Origin: a virus
Strand: one strand, 5' to 3'
Length of the DNA stretch: 28,385 nucleotides
IMG/VR virus record: IMGVR_UViG_3300048772_000237
Coordinates: 1-28,385 of that record
Shown: one piece after another, positions 21,839-28,150 of the stretch
Numbering within the stretch: position 1 is the stretch's first letter
How the letters are laid out: every line of letters starts with the position of its first letter
The notes under the pieces: model-generated
Databases searched by the model: none
The model's input: the letters and a program-made list of their open reading frames with translations, nothing else
Told to the model about the DNA's origin: nothing
Made by a program: the position numbers and the translations under genes

Positions 21839-22432
21839 TTAACCCCATTGCGAAGCCATAGCATCAGCCGGACCCCGAAGTGTTCGGCTGCGCTCTTTCC
21901 AGCGATCCGGTCCCGGCGAGGCGTAATGAACTCTAGGCGTTCTACCTCCAACGATATTCGTCGGGGTGAGGGGCGGCAAACCCTTGAGCCACAAACAGGT
22001 AGCCTTTACTTCGCCGTGACCGAATTGCCAAGGCTGAAAAACCTGACTTTGCCCAACACCGATCAGCGTCTTTCCGTAACCGTGCATAATCGGATTCTCG
22101 ATACATATCTTCGGGATAGGCTGAATCCACAGGTAATGGAAGAACTCGGCAGCTTCCTTCATAAGCTCCCATCGGGTATGATCTATGCCGTTGGTAGCCT
22201 TACCGCCCGTGTAGAGCCACCTGACCCCGCTGTTAGAAAGAAACGTACAGGGAGGATGGGCAACCATCAAATCCCAAGACTGCTTTGCCATCAAGACTTC
22301 CCGAACGTCACGCTGGTAATGCGGTCCAGGTCTCTCAGTGGGGAGCAGGTCACAGCTCCAAGCGTCATGACCACGAGCGAGGAATGCGTCTCGAACAATC
22401 CCCGAATATTCACATGCTACGAGTACGCGCAC
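21839..22432 (-). CDS. Small DNA cytosine methyltransferase-like protein
   Basis: GTG start at 22432. A 197-residue Rossmann methyltransferase-like protein: motif I region MRVLVACEYSGIVRDAFLARG, acidic CDLLPTE for the cofactor ribose, then DLMVAHPPCTFLSNSG with the PPC (60-62) that occupies the catalytic Cys position of C5 methyltransferases. KICIENPIMHGYG matches the ENV-like motif. It lacks the long target-recognition region of full-length C5 enzymes (usually over 300 residues), so specificity or even activity is uncertain. It stands alone without a cognate restriction enzyme, a pattern typical of phage self-protection. Fold call is good; DNA methylation is likely but unproved. Confidence 0.75.
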   Translation of the reverse strand: MRVLVACEYSGIVRDAFLARGHDAWSCDLLPTERPGPHYQRDVREVLMAKQSWDLMVAHPPCTFLSNSGVRWLYTGGKATNGIDHTRWELMKEAAEFFHYLWIQPIPKICIENPIMHGYGKTLIGVGQSQVFQPWQFGHGEVKATCLWLKGLPPLTPTNIVGGRTPRVHYASPGPDRWKERSRTLRGPADAMASQWG

Positions 22433-22613
22433 GCTTTGCCTTCTTTCTCTTTTTGGGTTTGGGCTGCTTTGACTTCGGAGTCAGCAAATTGTTGTGAAGA
22501 AGGCAGCAACGGCTCTGCCTTCCTCGACCAAGAGAGCATACATGGTGCCCGCCATGTGCCGTTGTTTCGGCCCCCCAAACTATGATGCACGACTGTTCAT
22601 AGCTCAGAGCTTG
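22410..22613 (-). other. 180-bp gap with a basic-tailed open frame but no clear gene
   Basis: Between the ssDNA-binding-like gene (ends 22614) and the methyltransferase (starts 22432). The frame of the upstream gene continues open past its stop to a TGA at 22410 and encodes a strikingly basic end (TPKSKQPKPKKRKKAKRART). No ATG with a ribosome site starts it; a TTG at 22487 is possible. A separate short frame begins ATG at 22553 and stops after 24 residues in another frame. I cannot call a gene with confidence. Confidence 0.25.
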
Positions 22614-23117
22614 TTACAGGAGGGAGTCGCGATGAGGCATCGTGCAGTTCGGCACCGCACAGATGTACTTCTTCACCGCGGAGCTTGTCTTGCCCTGATA
22701 CTCGCGCTCGCCCAGCTCCACCTTCCCAATACGCCCAATAAGCGGGCCATTGTAGGTCCACTGAGATGGGTCGTCGGTGGGGCCGCCCTCCTCGGGCGTA
22801 CCGTCCTTCGGACCTATGAACTGCCCAGGTAGTTTAGGATTATCTGAGCCCTCGTCATCATACGGAAGTCCAAGGGCATGACACATATCAAACAGCTCCA
22901 CACCAAACCCGGTGTTGCCTTGGGTGAAGATGGGGCTGTCATTGAGGGTGGGGTGGTTGATTATGACAAGCTGTGGGCGGAGGTTTGCTGTTCGCGGCTT
23001 CCCAGGCTTCTCATTTGCCCACTTGGGCTTGAATCCGTCCAGACGAAACTCGTAGATGCCCAGAGGCGGGTTCTTTAGACCTTCAAGGGATTCTTTGGGG
23101 ACTGTGAATTTTGGCAT
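22614..23117 (-). CDS. Predicted ssDNA-binding protein (DUF669-like)
   Basis: A 167-residue protein starting at ATG 23117 with AAAGGA about 12 bases upstream. It has an OB-fold-like run: LGIYEFRLDGFKPKWAN, RTANLRPQLVIINHP, FGVELFDMCHALGLPYDDEG, then LIGRIGKVELGEREYQGKTS and VKKYICAV. The LFD-x-x-HALGLP helix and the G-r-x-x-V-KkY ending resemble DUF669-type proteins that sit beside Sak4/RecA-like phage ATPases. Two Cys in the tail (CAVPNC) could bind metal. It follows the Sak4-like gene, the usual pairing of a recombination ATPase with its ssDNA-binding partner. Function inferred from position and fold pattern only. Confidence 0.55.
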   Translation of the reverse strand: MPKFTVPKESLEGLKNPPLGIYEFRLDGFKPKWANEKPGKPRTANLRPQLVIINHPTLNDSPIFTQGNTGFGVELFDMCHALGLPYDDEGSDNPKLPGQFIGPKDGTPEEGGPTDDPSQWTYNGPLIGRIGKVELGEREYQGKTSSAVKKYICAVPNCTMPHRDSLL

Positions 23118-23197
23118 AGCTTTGTGTTGTCCTTTCGTGTACGCGTTGACATGTTTTGAGTATGCGTTTGCGTTTGGTTGTTGATGCGTTGGGGTTG

Positions 23198-23222
23198 TGG
23201 GTGTTCAACAAATGAACACCCA
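23198..23222. promoter_or_regulatory. Inverted repeat, copy 3 (perfect 10-bp arms)
   Basis: TGGGTGTTCA (23198-23207), ACAAA, TGAACACCCA (23213-23222): a perfect palindrome between the Sak4-like gene and the ssDNA-binding-like gene. The left arm matches copies at 5942 and 11972. Here the loop is not a Shine-Dalgarno and the nearest start is 81 bases downstream on the - strand. It may be an operator, an RNA processing hairpin or a protein-binding site. Confidence 0.6.
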
Positions 23223-23226
23223 TGAC

Positions 23227-23244
23227 AAAAATCAAGTTTTGATT
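23227..23244 (-). terminator. A/T-rich hairpin with short U-tract after the Sak4-like gene
   Basis: AATCAA (23230-23235), spacer GTT, TTGATT (23239-23244). In leftward RNA the hairpin ends in UUUUU because of the A residues at 23227-23230. The stem is weak (two G-C-type pairs at most), so at best a leaky terminator. It directly precedes the perfect inverted repeat. Confidence 0.3.
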
Positions 23245-24058
23245 ACTGAACCTTCCCCGCCCCCAACTCAATCATTCTCTTGATGTTGGGGACGAACTTG
23301 TCGGGTGTCACCTTGCTGAAGTCCAAGGTGGTGGAGGCGCTGAATCTTTGATCTGGGAGCACCTGCACCGTTGGCACGATCTTCTCCCGAGTGATCCGCC
23401 AAACTTCGTTAAAATTTAGGAGCAAGTTCCGGTAGCGCCCAGGATACACGTCAATCCTCCCTGTCAGGATTTTGCGATCCTCGGTGGAGTTTGGTGCCTC
23501 CTCAGGCTGCTCATGGTAGATCACAATGAGGTCAAGGTCCTTGATGGCGAGCTGGCGGAAGATCAGATTCTCCACTGCCGGGATCTCGAAGTTCCAAAAG
23601 TCCCGGCTCCCTCTTATCTGAAGTTTGCCTCCCACCACCACCATCTCCCGTCGAATGTCTTTGTTGGTGTAGAGGATGTAGTTGGAAGCGCAGCGTGCGA
23701 TGCTAAAGAGGCTGTCGTCCACGAGAGTGCGAGGACGAACGTCCGGCCATCCCTGCGCACCGTAAATCTCACCTATTGTCTTGAGGGTTTTGCCCTGTTC
23801 GATATGGGTGGCGAGGGTGAGCATGTCGTTGTAGGCGGTGGGTTGTCGCCCACTTTCAAGAGAGTCCATTATGGTGAGGGCGTAGACGCCCTTGATGCCA
23901 GCGAGGCTCTCTCTCCTGTTGTCAGCGTCGATGAATAGGACAGGCTCACGAGCTGTGGCAGCAAGTCGGCTCTTCCCACTCTTCCCAGGGCCCACAAGAG
24001 CCATGTGAATGCGGTCTACGGCTGTGGCCTGTTCCATTGATGCTGCTTCGATTGGCAT
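23243..24058 (-). CDS. Sak4-like/RecA-fold recombination ATPase
   Basis: A 271-residue single-domain P-loop ATPase. IHMALVGPGKSGKSRLAATA holds Walker A GPGKSGKS (23-30), followed by PVLFIDADNRRESLAGI, a strand-turn typical of Sak4 and RadA-like proteins. RPRTLVDDSLFSIARCASNYI lines up with the Walker B/strand 3 region, and DLDLIVIYHEQPEE resembles the sensor strand before helix. There is no N-terminal oligomerisation or C-terminal RecA domain, in line with Sak4 recombinases, which anneal ssDNA with an SSB partner. The next gene is a predicted ssDNA-binding protein, and a Cas4-like nuclease is two genes upstream, so recombination or replication repair is the likely job. Confidence 0.8.
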   Translation of the reverse strand: MPIEAASMEQATAVDRIHMALVGPGKSGKSRLAATAREPVLFIDADNRRESLAGIKGVYALTIMDSLESGRQPTAYNDMLTLATHIEQGKTLKTIGEIYGAQGWPDVRPRTLVDDSLFSIARCASNYILYTNKDIRREMVVVGGKLQIRGSRDFWNFEIPAVENLIFRQLAIKDLDLIVIYHEQPEEAPNSTEDRKILTGRIDVYPGRYRNLLLNFNEVWRITREKIVPTVQVLPDQRFSASTTLDFSKVTPDKFVPNIKRMIELGAGKVQ

Positions 24059-24061
24059 AGT

Positions 24062-24337
24062 TTATGGTTCCTTTAGTGTTGTGTTGAGCTGTTGAGCTGT
24101 TGTGTTGAGCTGTGATGTTGTGATGTTGTGTATTGTGTTGGAAAGAGTCCGCATAAGAAATTTAGAGGAACAGTCCAGCCCGCACAGATGATGCGCTTTT
24201 GAGTTGTTTGGGTTTGAAGCATCCCAAGGAACTACAGACGCGCCGCCATTAGGAAGGACCTTCCCAATAAACCAGTTGTTGGACTCCTTTCTGGTTTCGG
24301 GGCAAATCTCACATCTAAACCCATTGAATTTTGCCAT
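24062..24337 (-). CDS. Small zinc-binding protein (91 aa) with repetitive C-terminus
   Basis: ATG 24337 is preferred: it follows GAGGAGGAG and is three bases past the preceding stop; an ATG at 24355 lies inside the neighbour. FRCEICPETRKESNNWFIG and HHLCGLDCSSKFL give a C-x2-C ... H-H-x-C-x3-C site, a treble-clef-like zinc knuckle similar to those in HNH-like or ribosomal-type fingers, but no HNH nuclease triad is complete. The last 25 residues are Asn/Thr/Gln-rich repeats (HNITTSQLNTTAQQLNTT) from a local DNA repeat. It sits between the nuclease and Sak4 genes. Nucleic-acid binding is inferred. Confidence 0.6.
   Translation of the reverse strand: MAKFNGFRCEICPETRKESNNWFIGKVLPNGGASVVPWDASNPNNSKAHHLCGLDCSSKFLMRTLSNTIHNITTSQLNTTAQQLNTTLKEP
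24077..24113. repeat. 16-bp direct repeat in the tail of the zinc-protein gene
   Basis: TGTTGTGTTGAGCTGT occurs at 24077-24092 and 24098-24113 (period 21), followed by further TGATGTTG units at about 24113-24128. It encodes the LNTT-rich C-terminus, so the end of this gene may vary by slippage. Confidence 0.7.
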
Positions 24338-24338
24338 C

Positions 24339-25556
24339 CTACTCCTCCTCATCAAACGGACTCCACGGATCAGTCACAATGTAATCACTCTGGGAGATCA
24401 AGGGCCTCACTCCTGCGGGGCGGCTGCACAGAGGTCTGAAGTCGCACCCGCTCCATTGATGGCAGGCGAACTCATTGCGGGTCCAGCGACCCCTCTCCAT
24501 CGAGCGGCGTAGGTCCTCTGCCTTCGTGAGGATGCCTTGACGCCACTCCTCAATCTCCTCAACGCTGAACTGTGGGCGCACACGAGCGAAACGAGGCTTC
24601 TCCAGCTTCGTCACTCTGTCAGTGGCGGCAGGCAGTCTCCCACACACACTCACGATGCAGCGATCTGGGGTTTGGGTGAAGCCCAAGTCCCGCGCAATCT
24701 GCGCCAATGCAAAGACGTAGCCTGTGAGTTGGCAGTGCGGCTTCCAAATCTCGTTGACATCTTTGGTGATGCAGTCTTTGGTCTTTTGGTCCAAGGGGGC
24801 AAGGACTCCTGTAGCATTCTCGTAGACCACGAGATCAGGCTTGCCCTGCCAATAGACGATGACTTCGCTGGTCTCCCCGACGCACACATCCCCGTGGCGA
24901 CCGAAGGGAGCTTCTGCGGAGATGATCTTGAAGTCTCGGAAGTCCTGCTGCGCAAACCTGTCGTAGTATTGAGCTGCCATGAGAAGGGGACCAACAGGCA
25001 AGGCGGTCTGGGCCTCCACCTTTCGGGCCTCGTCGTGCTCCCCTGCCTCGCGCAGTCTTGCGGCTTTATCCTTGTACATTTGCAAGAATGTCTCTGCAAC
25101 TTGCCCCTGAGGGAAGTACTTTGTGAACTGCCCCGCGGAGATTGGGAGTGCAAACTTCTCGTACTTCTCCACTGCTTTGGGCGAGCCTTGGCTCATGGAA
25201 TCCATGTCGAACTCGACCCAGGCATTCCCAGCAATCACGAGGATGTCCATCATGGTTGGACACAAGTTCGTACCACTTCCGATTGTGTCAGACTGCCTTG
25301 CTGCCATGTGTTTGTAGAAATTCTCACTCACACGACTCCACCAACTTCCAATACTCATCGCTGCGCTCAAGGGGCCCTTGTGCTTGAGCACCTGCGGTGC
25401 ATTGGAGATATATCTGTTGAAGAACTTAGTCGGGCATTCTGAGAACGGAGCCAAGGTATGGGCGTCGAAGTAGAAGGCCCACCGCCCATCCTTCAAGATT
25501 CGGTATATCTGGCCAAGAGGCAAGGTTCTGCCAAGGGCAGGCTCATTGTTGGTCAT
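24339..25556 (-). CDS. Cas4-like PD-(D/E)XK nuclease with Fe-S Cys cluster
   Basis: A 405-residue RecB/Cas4-type nuclease. One Cys at the N-terminus (FSECPTKFFNRY, C41) and three near the C-terminus (C365, C371, C377 in ACHQWSGCDFRPLC) form the four-Cys cluster typical of Cas4 and AddB-like enzymes. The catalytic core shows E215, GKPDLVVYENA with D241, then PLDQKTKD with D256-x-K258, and the Q277-x3-Y280 motif (QLTGYVFAL). It is longer than Cas4 (about 200) because of helical inserts. It lies upstream of Sak4 and the predicted ssDNA-binding gene, pointing to DNA end processing in recombination rather than CRISPR adaptation; no array or cas1 is visible. Family confident, polarity of digestion unknown. 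Confidence 0.86.
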   Translation of the reverse strand: MTNNEPALGRTLPLGQIYRILKDGRWAFYFDAHTLAPFSECPTKFFNRYISNAPQVLKHKGPLSAAMSIGSWWSRVSENFYKHMAARQSDTIGSGTNLCPTMMDILVIAGNAWVEFDMDSMSQGSPKAVEKYEKFALPISAGQFTKYFPQGQVAETFLQMYKDKAARLREAGEHDEARKVEAQTALPVGPLLMAAQYYDRFAQQDFRDFKIISAEAPFGRHGDVCVGETSEVIVYWQGKPDLVVYENATGVLAPLDQKTKDCITKDVNEIWKPHCQLTGYVFALAQIARDLGFTQTPDRCIVSVCGRLPAATDRVTKLEKPRFARVRPQFSVEEIEEWRQGILTKAEDLRRSMERGRWTRNEFACHQWSGCDFRPLCSRPAGVRPLISQSDYIVTDPWSPFDEEE

Positions 25557-25557
25557 T

Positions 25558-26184
25558 TTATTTGCTCTCCCTGATTTGCTTCAGCATTTGGGCAAACTTA
25601 ATCAGCTTCTCCGCAGAGTCTATTCTGATCCCCAGCCCGCTTGCAATCCCCTTGAGGTCGTCTGCTGTTTTTTTGGCTTTGCGTGCAGCCTTCTCCGCAG
25701 CGCTCAAGGCCCCGGAAGAGCCATTTGTGATAATCTTGGCACCCGAGGCGAGCATATCTATACCCTGCTGACGCAGGCGCTTTTGCCTCCCAATGTGTCT
25801 CTCCTCCAGTTCACACTCAGAGGAGGCTATCTCAATTCTCTTCACATCGAGGGTGTGGATGAGGGAGACAATTTGGAGCTTGAGATCGATGATGTGAGAT
25901 CGGAGTTTGTCATCATCCATCTCCACAATAGCTTGGAGTTTGGTCTTGAATGCGAAGCCGATGGGCTTTAGGATTTGGCCCTTGTGTCTCACATCCTCAT
26001 CATCTATGAGCGGAGCTAGCTTGATGGCTGTTTCTGGGTCTGTGCAACGAGCACATACCTTCTCATTGATGGGATTCCTGTGCTCCTCGCAGAATGGACT
26101 ATGACACACAATGCAGAGCCTTGTCGCATCTGCTAAGCCTTCTAGTTCGTGCATAAATCTGCATGGTTGGGCTGAATTGGGCAT
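25558..26184 (-). CDS. B-box-like zinc finger plus coiled-coil protein (208 aa)
   Basis: Residues 24-47 carry C-x2-C-x4-C-x2-H-x8-C-x2-C (CIVCHSPFCEEHRNPI then CARC), a cross-brace zinc finger of B-box/AN1 type. A long helical part follows (DDDKLRSHIIDLKLQIVSL, then a SSECELEERHIGRQKRL helix). Residues 150-180 are Ala/Lys-rich (GALSAAEKAARKAKKTADDL) with a closing helix KLIKFAQMLKQIRES. The layout of zinc finger then coiled coil recalls eukaryotic TRIM-like adaptors, but the similarity may be only architectural. ATG 26184 has a weak GAGAG site; the nuclease gene starts one base after its stop. Function unknown; a nucleic-acid or protein adaptor is possible. Confidence 0.65.
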   Translation of the reverse strand: MPNSAQPCRFMHELEGLADATRLCIVCHSPFCEEHRNPINEKVCARCTDPETAIKLAPLIDDEDVRHKGQILKPIGFAFKTKLQAIVEMDDDKLRSHIIDLKLQIVSLIHTLDVKRIEIASSECELEERHIGRQKRLRQQGIDMLASGAKIITNGSSGALSAAEKAARKAKKTADDLKGIASGLGIRIDSAEKLIKFAQMLKQIRESK

Positions 26185-26198
26185 AGTTGCTCTCTAGC

Positions 26199-26236
26199 GC
26201 GCCTTCGGCGCCTCTTTCTTGCTGCGCGCGGCAGCA
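26199..26236. other. Two GC-rich hairpins between the RHH and zinc-finger genes
   Basis: GCGCC-TTC-GGCGC (26199-26211) and TGCTGC-GCGCG-GCAGCA (26220-26236) stand in tandem. No U-tract follows on the - strand, so they are not standard terminators; they could slow or stabilise mRNA between a repressor-type gene and the downstream operon. Confidence 0.35.
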
Positions 26237-26253
26237 GCCTTCTAACTTCGATG

Positions 26254-26436
26254 TTACATCTTACGTCCTGGGACTTGAACTGTGACTTGCCCGTCCAAGA
26301 ACATCTCCACAAGACGACGGATGAGGATGGCGCGATCTCCCTGACGCGGGAGGCGTCGCGCCAACCTCTCCCAATTCTGCTTGGGGATTCGGACTGTGGT
26401 GATGTGGAGAGGCGAGGCTGCCTGGGCTGAAGACAA
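26254..26436 (-). CDS. Ribbon-helix-helix (CopG/Arc-type) regulator, about 60 aa
   Basis: TTG 26436 is chosen because AAGGAG lies 7 bases upstream; an earlier in-frame TTG at 26460 has none. The core follows the RHH plan: strand ITTVRIPKQNW, helix ERLARRL, turn with GDRAILIRRLVEMFLDG. The strand residues T-x-R-I contact the major groove in this family, and the two helices dimerise. RHH proteins of this size are repressors of phage early genes or plasmid partition/copy control. The tail is basic (VPGRKM). It precedes the recombination genes on the same strand, so autoregulation of that set is possible. Moderate confidence. Confidence 0.65.
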   Translation of the reverse strand: MSSAQAASPLHITTVRIPKQNWERLARRLPRQGDRAILIRRLVEMFLDGQVTVQVPGRKM

Positions 26437-26538
26437 AGTTGTTCTCCTTGACTGAGACAAGTGTATTCTCTCTGTATGTCTTTGTCAACAAGAATAAGTG
26501 CTTTGTTCTCAGCAACTTGCAGCACATCGTGATCTACG

Positions 26539-26862
26539 TCACAATTCTGACTCTTCCTCAGCACTCAACAGTGGCTCACACTCCCACACCGCATCCACCG
26601 CAGGGGCCACAAGAGTACAGACTAGATTTCGTGGCACGCTCATCCTGATACTGATGCCAGAGGTCTTGTAGTCCAGATTAAGATCTGAGGAGGAGTAATA
26701 CTTCGAGATTGGCCGAGGCATCAAAGCTGCCGCTCTCAGGAAAGTGTTTTTATCGTCGTACCACATCAAGATAAAGGGCCGATCCACATCCGCCTCAGGG
26801 TCCTTGTCAAGACAGGCTGCAAACTTACGAAGCTCCGCTGCTACTTCACTTGCTTTGGGCAC
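26539..26862 (-). CDS. Conserved-looking 107-aa phage protein, unknown
   Basis: GTG start at 26862 with purine-rich GAGGAGAAAGAGAG upstream. The N-terminus is an amphipathic helix (ASEVAAELRKFAACLDKDPE), followed by FILMWYDDKNTFLRAAALMPRPISKYY, a strand-helix unit. Then come YKTSGISIRMSVPRNLVCTLVAP and an acidic ending with ECEPLLSAEEESEL. The R-x-x-V-C-x-L-V-x-P then E-C-E-PLLS-x-E-E order is one I associate with recurring hypothetical genes in environmental phages (memory, not checked). No catalytic motif. About 100 bases after it, on the same strand, comes the RHH regulator. Function unknown. Confidence 0.65.
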   Translation of the reverse strand: MPKASEVAAELRKFAACLDKDPEADVDRPFILMWYDDKNTFLRAAALMPRPISKYYSSSDLNLDYKTSGISIRMSVPRNLVCTLVAPAVDAVWECEPLLSAEEESEL

Positions 26863-26911
26863 AGGGTGCTCTCTTTCTCCTCGTCTTGCGAGGTCTTGTC
26901 CAGTTTTAGTT

Positions 26912-28150
26912 TCACTGGAGTTGTCTGTTCTGCGGCGCAGTCACTGGCTGCGTCTCATGGAACTTCGCCATCATCACCGCGGCCTGCACATCCTCCTGCG
27001 TAGCAAGCCCGCTGTGAAGACGGAGAAGTCCCCCTTGGAAGTTCGGTGTTTTGTAGAGCATATCGCCTCGCTCCATGAGATACTGTGCCCCGCCCTCGTC
27101 GAGAACAACACGAGAGTCTATCTCTGTGGGCATCCTAAAGCTGAGGCGCGCAAGGAAGTTGGACTTGATATCCCCAGCCACAACCGCGATGCTTGGGCGC
27201 TGTGTCGCAGCGATGACGTGGATGCCAGCAGCTCGCGCCTTGCGAGAGAGATAGTCCACCTTCTCAATCCCCAAGGTCACTTTCTTGCCCTTGGCATCCT
27301 TGAGACTCACTATATCTGCAAGCTCATCAATCACGAGGACAATGTAGGGGAGAGAGTCGTAGCCTCGCGAGGGCGCCTGGGCGTTGTACTCTTGGATGTT
27401 CTTAGCGCCACACTTTGAGAGGACCTGAAGTCGTTGGTCTGTCTCTTCGCATAGGTTCTCCAAATACTCGATGGTGCGCAAGGGGTTGGTGGCTCTCTCC
27501 CACATGAGATGTGGGCAACCGACAAAATCGGTAAACTCGACTGCTTTTGTGTCGCTGAGTACCAGCTTGACCTCGCTTGCGCGCCTGCTGTACAGGAGCC
27601 CCGCACACATGCTTCGAAGGAGAACTGATTTGCCGCCCCCGGTGGAGCCTGCGATGAGGAGATGTGGGAGTGTTGTGAGATCGTCAATGTAGACCTTGCC
27701 GAGCCAGTCAGTCCCCAAGTACAGAGGGATGTGCTGCTTCGTGGCATGGCCTTCTCCTTCGGAGAGGTCGGAGAGGTCTGCGACACGGGCGTTGCTGGGG
27801 GAACCCACGAGATTTCTCCACAGAACTGTGGTTTGCTCCTTGTTGGGCACATAAATTCCCATCACACCCTCCCCCGCAAGAGGCTTGACTACGATGTGAG
27901 GCGTGCAGAGGGCAAGGGCCAAGTCTGGGGCTAGTGCCTCCACTGCAATGGTCTTGGTGCGTCCCTGCGGAGCGAGCCTGTAGAGTGTGACTCTATTCCC
28001 ATGGGTCACCGTTGATATAGGACGAACGTCGAGTCCGAGGGCAAGGGCCCTCGTCAGAATCACCCCCAGAGTGCTCTGCTGTTGAGGGGACAGGGCTTCG
28101 CCCTTGGGCGACATGGGCGTTGCTGGAGAAGTCGAACTTTTGGGTTCCAT
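26912..28150 (-). CDS. Soluble FtsK/SpoIIIE-type DNA translocase
   Basis: A 412-residue protein with the FtsK motor. Residues 30-130 form an alpha-beta lead (VILTRALALGLDVRPISTV). PLYLGTDWLGKVYIDDLTTLPHLLIAG leads to Walker A GSTGGGKS (168-175); VKLVLSDTKAVEFTDFVGCPHL and Walker B YIVLVIDELAD (269-279) follow. ARAAGIHVIAATQRP and FLARLSFRMPTEIDSRVVLDEGGAQYLMERGDML are typical FtsK segments. The four-helix membrane domain is missing, and no gamma winged helix is clear. Known chromosomal enzymes pump dsDNA as hexamers. In a phage, possible jobs are segregation, packaging help or plasmid-like spread. Start ATG 28150 has AAGGA at 11 bases but overlaps the upstream frame by 158 bases; it might start later. 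Confidence 0.9.
   Translation of the reverse strand: MEPKSSTSPATPMSPKGEALSPQQQSTLGVILTRALALGLDVRPISTVTHGNRVTLYRLAPQGRTKTIAVEALAPDLALALCTPHIVVKPLAGEGVMGIYVPNKEQTTVLWRNLVGSPSNARVADLSDLSEGEGHATKQHIPLYLGTDWLGKVYIDDLTTLPHLLIAGSTGGGKSVLLRSMCAGLLYSRRASEVKLVLSDTKAVEFTDFVGCPHLMWERATNPLRTIEYLENLCEETDQRLQVLSKCGAKNIQEYNAQAPSRGYDSLPYIVLVIDELADIVSLKDAKGKKVTLGIEKVDYLSRKARAAGIHVIAATQRPSIAVVAGDIKSNFLARLSFRMPTEIDSRVVLDEGGAQYLMERGDMLYKTPNFQGGLLRLHSGLATQEDVQAAVMMAKFHETQPVTAPQNRQLQ

Noticed and set aside
21830-22585. Plus-strand 251-codon frame
   Set aside because: Antisense to the methyltransferase-like gene; no recognisable domain and opposite to the operon direction.
5942-23222. LexA/SOS boxes
   Set aside because: The half-sites are GTTC-N7-GAAC, the opposite order from the GAAC-N4-GTTC type, and no LexA-like gene is visible.
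23083-23271. Minus-strand 62-codon frame across the third inverted repeat
   Set aside because: No ribosome site, spans the palindrome and overlaps both neighbouring genes out of frame.
24537-25442. Plus-strand 301-codon frame
   Set aside because: Antisense to the Cas4-like nuclease gene, whose catalytic motifs are intact.
26142-26564. Minus-strand 140-codon frame
   Set aside because: Out-of-frame overlap with the RHH gene and two neighbours; the Arg-run end comes from the GC-rich hairpin region.
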